A stretch of DNA of 64,000 bases, from positions 1-64,000 of the forward strand of contig CANKMW010000048.1 in NCBI GenBank assembly GCA_947483555.1, written 5' to 3'. Both the position numbers and the translations under genes were made by a program. The stretch is from Myxococcales bacterium (GTDB taxonomy: Bacteria; Myxococcota_A; Polyangia; Haliangiales; Haliangiaceae). Every line of letters begins with the position of its first letter. The first letter of the stretch is position 1. Shown here one piece after another: positions 57,819 to 64,000 of the stretch. The notes under the pieces were generated by a model, which was not told the DNA's origin, did no database searches, and saw nothing but the letters and a program-made list of their open reading frames with translations.

Positions 57819-59203
57819 GGTGCCCCCTTCGGTGGCACGACGACCACGGTCGCGCGCTCGGGTGTCAGGTACGTCTTCGCCACCCGCGCCACGTCGGCGG
57901 CGGTGATCTTCTCGAGCGCGTCGAGGTCGCGCACCCACTGGGTCGGATCGCCGGTCAGGATCCACGACTGGCCGATCTGCTCGGCGAGCCCGAGCGGGCT
58001 GTCGAGCCCGAACACGAACCCGGCCAGGATCTGGTTCTTGGCCTTGCGCAGCTCGTCGGCGGTCGGTGGCTTGCTGGCCGCCCGCGCCACCTCGTCGAAC
58101 AGCGCCGCCTCGACCGCGGCGCCGGCGGCGGCCTCGCGATAGACCCCGAGCACCAGGAACAGGCCGGGATGCTCACGGATGAGCACCGGCGCCGCCGCTT
58201 CCACGCCGAGCTGCTTCTTGGTCTTGGGGTCGGTCGCCTTGATGCGCTGGCGCAGCCGCGCCGATTCGCCGCCGCCGAGCACCAGGGACAGGACCTGGAG
58301 CGCGTACACGTCGTTGGCCTTGGCCTCCGGCACCTTCCAGCCCGCGAAGACGATGCCGATCTGGCCCGGCTCCACGACCTCGCGCCGTGGTTCGGTCTGG
58401 GTCGGCTCCGGCGCCGCATCCGCGGGCCGGGGCGGAAGCGCGCCGCCGGGGATGTTGCCGAAGTGCTTCTCGGTGGCCGCCTTGACCTCGGCGAGCGTCG
58501 ACTGCCCGACCACGACCAGCAGCGCGTTGCCGGGCTGGTAGTAGGCGTCGTAGAAGCCCTTCAGGTCGGCGGCCGTGGTGCGGTCGAGATCCGCGATCGT
58601 GCCGCCGGCGGTCCACGCGTACGGATGCTTGCGGAACGTGATCTCGAGGAAGCGCAGCAGGCCCTTGCTGATCGGATCGTTCTCCTGCTGCCGGATCTCT
58701 TCCTTCACCACCTCGCGTTCGGTGGCGATCGTCTGGTCGCGAAACAGGAGATTGCGCATGCGCTCGGCCTCGAGCTCGAGGACGAAGTCGAGGTACTCGG
58801 CGGGCACGACCTGCAGGTACGCGGTGGCGTCCTCGGTGGTGTGGGCGTTCGCGGTGCCGCCGACGCCACTCACGAAGCGCGCGTGCTCCTCGGGCCGCAC
58901 CCGCTTGGTGCCCTTGAACATGATGTGCTCGAACATGTGGGCCGAGCCGCGACGATCGCGGTGCTCGTCCTTCGAGCCGACGTGGTACCAGACCTCGACC
59001 GCCACCACCGGCGCGGCGTCGTGGCGGAGGAAGACGCCGCGCAGGCCGTTCTCGAGCGTGAACGACTCGAGCACGGGCAGCTTGGGGCCGGCGGGGGAGG
59101 GAGGACGAGGACGGGGCGCGGGGCCGGCCGGCTGACCGGCGGCCGGAGCCGCAGTGGCGGCCAGCGTCGCCGCCAGCGCGGTGCCCAGGAGCATGACGTT
59201 CAT
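57815..59203 (-). CDS. M16-family zinc peptidase, exported
   Basis: 462 residues from ATG 59203 (GGAG six bases before). Signal MNVMLLGTALAATLAATAAPAAG. Active site SAHMFEHIMFKGTKR with HxxEH (H89, E92, H93) and the third ligand in VVKEEIRQQ about 75 residues on. C-terminal half with the R/Y region (AGWKVPEAKANDVYALQVL). Catalytic subunit paired with the next gene's inactive M16, as in heterodimeric M16B peptidases, in the periplasm. Confidence 0.92.
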   Translation of the reverse strand: MNVMLLGTALAATLAATAAPAAGQPAGPAPRPRPPSPAGPKLPVLESFTLENGLRGVFLRHDAAPVVAVEVWYHVGSKDEHRDRRGSAHMFEHIMFKGTKRVRPEEHARFVSGVGGTANAHTTEDATAYLQVVPAEYLDFVLELEAERMRNLLFRDQTIATEREVVKEEIRQQENDPISKGLLRFLEITFRKHPYAWTAGGTIADLDRTTAADLKGFYDAYYQPGNALLVVVGQSTLAEVKAATEKHFGNIPGGALPPRPADAAPEPTQTEPRREVVEPGQIGIVFAGWKVPEAKANDVYALQVLSLVLGGGESARLRQRIKATDPKTKKQLGVEAAAPVLIREHPGLFLVLGVYREAAAGAAVEAALFDEVARAASKPPTADELRKAKNQILAGFVFGLDSPLGLAEQIGQSWILTGDPTQWVRDLDALEKITAADVARVAKTYLTPERATVVVVPPKGAP

Positions 59204-59374
59204 TGGCTTCTCCGTTAGCGCGCGCAAGCTACCGTGGCCAGCGCAACGGGTGCTAGACCCGCGAGGCGCGTGTTCGGTTGCCTGACCGTTTGGTCAATGG
59301 TTGAAAGCGGTTGGGTACCGGATGGACCGGCAATCCATGCTTCTTCAATTCTGTCATTTGTGTATTTTTTTTGC

Positions 59375-59403
59375 TTGACTGGAACAGTGCCGTTCACCAC
59401 AAT
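59375..59403 (+). promoter_or_regulatory. Sigma-70-type promoter upstream of the rpsU cluster
   Basis: TTGACT (59375-59380), 17 bp, CACAAT (59398-59403), in an AT-rich patch (T-run at 59363-59372) that stands out against the GC-rich surroundings. Initiation would be at about 59410, giving a 27-nt leader to GTG 59437. The 233-bp gap between the M16 start and this gene holds nothing else I can support. Confidence 0.6.
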
Positions 59404-59436
59404 GGGGTTAGAGCGGCAACAACCGGAGAGGTGGAC

Positions 59437-59688
59437 GTGGCACGAGCTACAGCTGCTGCATCGCAATCCAATTCTCAAGAAGACGGAGGGGCACGCGTGC
59501 TGGATGTCACCGGAGTAAAAGTGTTCTCTGCGACCAAGGCCAAGGAGCGCGAGCTGCTCGGTGAGATCATCACCGACTGGATTCGCTCCCACCAGGACGT
59601 GGACATCGTCGACAAGATCGTCACGCAGTCGTCGGATTCCGAGTTCCACTGTCTGACCATCACGCTGTTCTACAAGCACAAGTCGTAG
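59437..59688 (+). CDS. Small conserved-looking protein upstream of rpsU
   Basis: 83 residues from GTG 59437, preceded by GGAGAGG at 6-7 bp. A second GTG at 59497 is preceded by GGAGGGG at 5 bp, so a 63-residue form could also be made. The core VTGVKVFSATKAKERELLGE then IITDWIRSHQDVDIVDKIV and LTITLFYKHKS looks like a compact alpha/beta protein. No known family motif. Immediately upstream of rpsU, so possibly translation-linked. Confidence 0.7.
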   Translation: MARATAAASQSNSQEDGGARVLDVTGVKVFSATKAKERELLGEIITDWIRSHQDVDIVDKIVTQSSDSEFHCLTITLFYKHKS

Positions 59689-59744
59689 CTCCCGGGTTAC
59701 GGGCTTGATCTCTGGTCTCCGATCGGGTACCCCTTCCGACCTCT

Positions 59745-59980
<236 letters not shown>

Positions 59981-59984
<4 letters not shown>

Positions 59985-60871
59985 TCCGAGACTGGGTCGA
60001 GATCATCGTTCCCGCCGCGGCCGTCGATGTCGACGAGATCGCGGCGCTCCTGGCCGACGCCTGTGAGCCGGCCCGTGAGGGTACCGAGATCCGCGGCGAC
60101 GAGGTCGTGATCTGGGCGCCGCTCGCCGCCAGCGAAGCGGCGCTGGCCGAGGTCCGCGCCGCGGTGGCGGCGTACGCCGACGCCGGGCTCGGTGTCGATC
60201 CGGCCACGGTGCGCGCCCAGCCGGCGTTGCCCGAGGCCGAATGGCGCGACGCCTGGAAGAAGTACTTTCACGTCACCCGCCTCACCCCGCGCATCGTGGT
60301 GGTGCCGAGCTGGGAGCAGTACGTCGCCGCGCCTGGAGAGGTCGTCATCGATCTCGACCCGGGGATGGCGTTCGGCACCGGCACCCACGCCTCGACCCGG
60401 CTGGTGCTCGGCGAGCTCGACCGCCTGGCGACCGAGGGCCCGGCGCCGGCGCGGGTGCTCGATGTCGGCGCCGGCTCGGGCATCCTGGCGATCGCGGCGG
60501 TCAAGCTGTGGCCGGGGGCGACCGCCCTCGCGCTCGACAACGATCCGATCGCCGTGACCGCCTGCGCCGAGAACGCCGCCGGCAACCGGGTCGCCGATCG
60601 CGTGCATTGCAGCGGGACGCCGGTCGAGGACGTCGACGGCACCTGGCCGCTGGTGCTCGCCAACATCCAGGCCCACGTGCTGCGCGCGCTCGCCGACGTG
60701 CTGGTGGCCCGGGTCGCCGCCGGCGGCACGCTGGTGCTGTCCGGGTTGCTGACGCCGCAGGCCGCCGCGGTCGCCGACGAGTACATCGCCCGCGGCCTGG
60801 TGCTGGTCGCGCTGCGCGAGAGCCCCGATGACGCGGCGTGGTCGAGCGTCACGTTGACCCGAAGGTCCTGA
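59981..60871 (+). CDS. prmA: Ribosomal protein L11 methyltransferase
   Basis: 296 residues from GTG 59981. EWRDAWKKYFHVTRLTPRIV, DPGMAFGTGTHASTRLVLGE and VLDVGAGSGILAIAAVKLW are PrmA signatures; NIQAHVLRAL replaces the usual NILAxxL motif. Trimethylates L11. Co-translated with rpsU and followed 4 bp later by rsmE. Confidence 0.93.
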
Positions 60872-60875
60872 GCGC

Positions 60876-61607
60876 GTGACCGCGCGCCTGTGCATCGCGC
60901 CGGCGCGGCTGCTCGCAGGCCGGCTGACGATCGAGGGCGACGATCACGCCTACCTGTTCCGCGTCCGCCGGCTGGCGATCGGCGACCCGGTGGTGGTGTT
61001 CGACGGCGCCGGTCGCGAGGCAGCGGCGGTGGCGATCGAGATCAGCGCCGCCCGCGCGGTGCTCGACGTCGGTGCGCCGCGGGCCGTGCTCCGCCCGCCG
61101 CCGCACATCGCCGTCGTGCAGGCGGTGCTCAAGGGCGAGCGCATGGACTGGTGTCTCGAGAAGCTGGTCGAGGTCGGCGCCGACGCGATCGCGCCGGTCG
61201 AGACCGAGCGCACGGTGGTGCGGCTCGACGACGAGCGGCGGGCCAAACGCCAGCTCCGCCACCAGCGCATCGCGCAGGAGGCGGCGCGTCAGAGCGGACG
61301 CGCCGACGTTCCGACCGTGCTCGCCGCCACCAGCTTCGACCAGGCGATCGCGGCCGTGACCGCCGAGCTCCGCCTGCTCGCCGATCCGGCCGCCGATCTC
61401 CCGTTGCTGGCGGCGGTGACCCCGTCGTCGCTGTCGGTCGCGCTGCTGATCGGCCCCGAGGGCGGCCTCACCGCCGACGAGCAGGCCCGCGCCCTGGCGG
61501 CCGGCTTCGTGGCCGTCTCGCTGGGGACGACCGTGCTGCGCGCCGAGACCGCAGGCGCGGCCGCGGTGTTCGCGATCCGCGCCGCGCGGGCGGCACGGAT
61601 CTGCTGA
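60876..61607 (+). CDS. rsmE: 16S rRNA (uracil1498-N3)-methyltransferase
   Basis: 243 residues from GTG 60876. PUA-like N-terminus (DDHAYLFRVRRLAIGDPVVV), then the SPOUT domain with KGERMDWCLEKLVEVGADAI, ALLIGPEGGLTADEQARAL and SLGTTVLRAETAGAAAVFAI, the trefoil-knot SAM site. prmA-rsmE is a common bacterial order. Confidence 0.93.
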   Translation: MTARLCIAPARLLAGRLTIEGDDHAYLFRVRRLAIGDPVVVFDGAGREAAAVAIEISAARAVLDVGAPRAVLRPPPHIAVVQAVLKGERMDWCLEKLVEVGADAIAPVETERTVVRLDDERRAKRQLRHQRIAQEAARQSGRADVPTVLAATSFDQAIAAVTAELRLLADPAADLPLLAAVTPSSLSVALLIGPEGGLTADEQARALAAGFVAVSLGTTVLRAETAGAAAVFAIRAARAARIC

Positions 61608-61740
61608 ACCACCGCCGCGTTGATGCCGTCGAGCCGCATGAGGCTCGAGGAATCCGTGTTCGCCGTCCCGAAGCTGGATTGCCGCACCTGACGTTCAGCG
61701 GGAGCGCAGCCTCGAGAGTCGTGGGGTGTCTCCCGCCACC

Positions 61741-61774
61741 GTTACCCATATGACATGCCCGTCATATGGGTAAC
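61741..61774. terminator. Perfect 14-bp inverted repeat between convergent genes
   Basis: GTTACCCATATGAC (61741-61754), six-base loop, GTCATATGGGTAAC (61761-61774), in the 252-bp gap between rsmE and the kinase, whose stops face each other. Its A/T content is high for this region. It may end both transcripts, but a 14-bp perfect repeat could equally bind a protein or be a mobile-element relic. The rest of the gap holds nothing I can support. Confidence 0.55.
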
Positions 61775-61859
61775 GCCGCGGTCGGGGACGCGTGCCGCGC
61801 TGTCGGGCTGCCGGCCCAGCGATCGCGGCGCCACGCTTCGGGCCACCGGGTAGCCGGCA

Positions 61860-64000
61860 TTACCGCCTCGCCCCGCAGCACGTCGCGATCACGTGGCGCA
61901 GCTCGGCGACATCGTCTCGCCGGGTGGCGTCGGTCGGGTCCTTTCCGGCCCGCGTCTCGGCGATGGCGAGACTCGCGCGGTACTCCGCCAGCGCGCCGGG
62001 CGCGTCGCCCTGGGCCAGAATCACGGTGCCAAGCTTGTAGTGACCAACCATCAGGTCCCGCTGCCATACGGCGTTGCTCGGATCGGACGCCGCGAGCGCC
62101 TCGCGGATGGCGAGACTCGCGCGGAATTCGGCCAGCGCGCCGGGTGCTTCGCCCTGGGCCAGCAGCACGTCGCCCACGCTTTCGCGGCTGACCGACAGGT
62201 CGCGCTGCCAGCCGGCGTTGCTCGGATCGGACGCCGCGAGCTTCTCGCTGATGGTGAGACTGGCGCGGAATTCGGCCAGCGCGCCGGGCGCGTCGCCCTG
62301 GGCGAGGAGCACGTTGCCCACCCTGTCATGGCTGACCGACAGGTCGCGCTGCCAGCCGGCGTTGCTCGGATCGGACGCGGCCAGCTTCTCGCGGATGGCG
62401 TGACTCGCGCGGAATTCGGCCAGCGCGCCGGGCGCGTCGCCCTGGGCCAGCAGCACCTTGCCAACGTATTCACGGCTGACCGACAGGTCGCGCTGCCAGC
62501 CGGCGTTGATCGGATCGGACGCCGCGAGCTTCTCGCGGATGGCGAGGCTCGCGCGGAATTCGGCCAGCGCGCCGGGCGCGTCGCCCTGGGCCAGCAGCAC
62601 GTCCCCCACGCTTTCACGGCTGACCGACAGGTCGCGCTGCCAGCCGGCGTTGCGCGGATCGGACGCCGCGAGCTTCTCGCGGATGGCGAGGCTCGCGCGG
62701 AATTCGGCCAGCGCGCCGCGCGCGTCGCCCTGGGCCAGCAGCACGTCGCCGACCTTGTTGTGGCCGACCGACAGGTCGCGCTGCCATACGGCGTTGCTCG
62801 GATCGGACGCCGCGAGCGCCTCGCTGATGGTGAGACTGGCGCGGAATTCGGCCAGCGCGCCGGGCGCGTCGCCCTGGGCCAGCAGCACGTCGCCAACGTA
62901 TTCACGGCTGACCGACAGGTCGCGCTGCCAGCCGGCGTTGCGCGGATCGGACGCGGCGAGCTTCTCGCTGATGGCGAGACTCGCGCGGAATTCGGCCAGC
63001 GCGCCGGGCGCGTCGCCCTGGGCCAGCACGTCGCCAACCTTGTTGTGGCTGACCGACAGGTTGCGCTGCCAGACGGCATTGCTCGGCTCTGACGCCGCCA
63101 GCGCCTCGGCGATGGCGAGGCTCGCGCGGAATTCGGCCAGCGCGCCGGGCGCGTCGCCCTGGGCGAGGAGCACGTCGCCCAGGTTCCTCCGCGCCAACGC
63201 CCGCCGGCGCCGCTCGTTACTCCCCCGGTCCTCCGGCCGTCGCTGGTAGTAGTCCTTGGCCTTGCTCGCCACGACGCCCAGGAGCTTGCTCTTGCCCAGA
63301 GGCTGGAGCTTCTCGTGCAGGTCGCCCAGCATGAAGTCCATCAACTCCTCGGCGTCCGCCCGGCTCTGCTCGGCCTCGGCCAGGTTCTTCTCTGCAACCA
63401 CACGCTGAGTCTCCGCCGCGTTCTTGGCCTGGACGACTCTCCAGAAGCCGATCACGCCCCCTATGCCGAGGATCATCATCGCAGCGGCTGCGACGCTCAC
63501 CGCCGTCCGATGTCGGCGGAGCCAGCGCCGTGCGAGCTGGCGGGTCGTGTAGCGGTGGACGCCGACGAGTTGCCCGGTTTGAAACCGGCGGAGATCGTCG
63601 GCCAGCTCCTTGGCAGTTGCGTATCGATCCGCCGGGTCTCGCGCCATCGCCTTGTCGATGACGGCGAGCAGATCAGCAGGCACCTCGGGCGCGACCGCGC
63701 GCAAGGGCTTCGGTGGACCCTCCTTGACCAGGGCGTCGATGCCCTTCGACTCGCCATACGGCACGCCGCCGCAGAGCAGGTGGTGGAGCGTCGCGCCAAT
63801 TGAATAGACGTCGGCACGCTCATCGACCGCTTCGCCCCGCGCCTGCTCGGGAGGCATGAACGCGGGCGTGCCCATCGCATAGCCGGCGACCGTCAAGCCG
63901 TCGTCGGCCAAGACGGTCCGGCGATCGTCGCCCGCCTCCACCTCATTTTTCGCCGCCGCCAAGTCCTTCGCCAAACCCCAGTCGATCACGACCGTTTCGC
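61860..64000 (-). CDS. Ser/Thr protein kinase with TM and nine TPR units, partial at the window edge
   Basis: At least 710 residues; the start lies beyond base 64000. The visible part begins at the end of the kinase catalytic loop: VIDWGLAKD (DFG equivalent), then GTPAFMPPEQARGEAVDERA and ADVYSIGATLHHLLCGGVPY (APE and subdomain IX), DPADRYATAKELADDL. After it a TM helix (AAAAMMILGIGGVIGFWRVV), a Glu/Ala coiled coil (NAAETQRVVAEKNLAEAEQS), then nine 48-residue repeats of the form GDVLLAQGDAPGALAEFRAS and KLAASDP-x-NAGWQRDLSVS. Repeat 2 lacks one residue. Typical myxobacterial sensor kinase with an external or cytoplasmic TPR scaffold. Confidence 0.9.
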   Translation of the reverse strand, partial: ETVVIDWGLAKDLAAAKNEVEAGDDRRTVLADDGLTVAGYAMGTPAFMPPEQARGEAVDERADVYSIGATLHHLLCGGVPYGESKGIDALVKEGPPKPLRAVAPEVPADLLAVIDKAMARDPADRYATAKELADDLRRFQTGQLVGVHRYTTRQLARRWLRRHRTAVSVAAAAMMILGIGGVIGFWRVVQAKNAAETQRVVAEKNLAEAEQSRADAEELMDFMLGDLHEKLQPLGKSKLLGVVASKAKDYYQRRPEDRGSNERRRRALARRNLGDVLLAQGDAPGALAEFRASLAIAEALAASEPSNAVWQRNLSVSHNKVGDVLAQGDAPGALAEFRASLAISEKLAASDPRNAGWQRDLSVSREYVGDVLLAQGDAPGALAEFRASLTISEALAASDPSNAVWQRDLSVGHNKVGDVLLAQGDARGALAEFRASLAIREKLAASDPRNAGWQRDLSVSRESVGDVLLAQGDAPGALAEFRASLAIREKLAASDPINAGWQRDLSVSREYVGKVLLAQGDAPGALAEFRASHAIREKLAASDPSNAGWQRDLSVSHDRVGNVLLAQGDAPGALAEFRASLTISEKLAASDPSNAGWQRDLSVSRESVGDVLLAQGEAPGALAEFRASLAIREALAASDPSNAVWQRDLMVGHYKLGTVILAQGDAPGALAEYRASLAIAETRAGKDPTDATRRDDVAELRHVIATCCGARR
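61890..63182 (-). repeat. Nine 144-bp tandem repeats in the kinase gene
   Basis: The TPR units are nearly identical at DNA level (for example the 20-mer GACGCGCCCGGCGCGCTGGC recurs on the coding strand). Period 144 bp, one unit 3 bp shorter. Two alternating variants (NAVWQRDLSVGHNK and NAGWQRDLSVSREY) suggest multi-unit duplication. Confidence 0.85.

Noticed and set aside
61890..63182. 144-bp repeats considered as a CRISPR or satellite array
   Set aside because: Continuous reading frame encoding TPR units; no spacer structure.

Overview
The window is very GC-rich, almost continuously coding DNA from a Gram-negative bacterium with an outer membrane (TamA/TamB, RND efflux systems, many lipobox lipoproteins). 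The gene style fits the Myxococcota: a Hanks-type Ser/Thr kinase with TPR repeats, Cys-rich repeat lipoproteins, Big2 plus lamin-tail secreted proteins, and a DUF4157 protein. That assignment is inference; no rRNA or tRNA gene is present to anchor it.

Left part (1-25 kb). A comM-like gene is broken inside its Walker A motif. A tandem palindrome array lies between it and an ECF sigma / anti-sigma / periplasmic protein operon. Then come a beta-propeller-like protein, a tamA-tamB pair, a 1263-residue DUF4157 protein, a secreted metalloprotease-like lipoprotein with an odd HExxxH motif, several lipoproteins, a methyltransferase and psuG.

Middle (25-37 kb). A repeat-rich gap precedes a membrane-anchored ferredoxin/FAD reductase whose disordered tail carries five DxxTR motifs. 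Then a series of exported proteins (Cys-rich DUF1554-type, YXWGXW-like, EF-hand, Big2) surrounds a peroxiredoxin-like gene that is open only if an in-frame TGA is read as selenocysteine. plsC and a HEAT-repeat protein follow.

Metal region (37-54 kb). A minus-strand czcCBA operon with a small His/Cys-rich protein, then a patch of remnants (nucleotidyltransferase cassette, 5'-truncated RND pump, antitoxin with a 27-residue stump of its toxin), then a plus-strand run tlpA-like, blaI-like, M56 sensor with a His/Cys loop, and a complete outer-membrane factor/adaptor/pump set. Immediately downstream on the opposite strand is an ArsC/Spx-like gene that also has an in-frame TGA exactly at the catalytic Cys. 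Both TGA genes have a 7-bp stem with an AGUU loop 21-25 nt after the TGA. Two selenoproteins of redox families is the main discovery here.

Right part (54-64 kb). DUF4105 and two M16 proteins (one active, one lacking the zinc motif) form an overlapping operon. Opposite lies a short conserved-looking gene followed by rpsU-prmA-rsmE. A perfect 14-bp inverted repeat separates rsmE from a convergent Ser/Thr kinase with nine near-identical 48-residue TPR units that runs off the right end.
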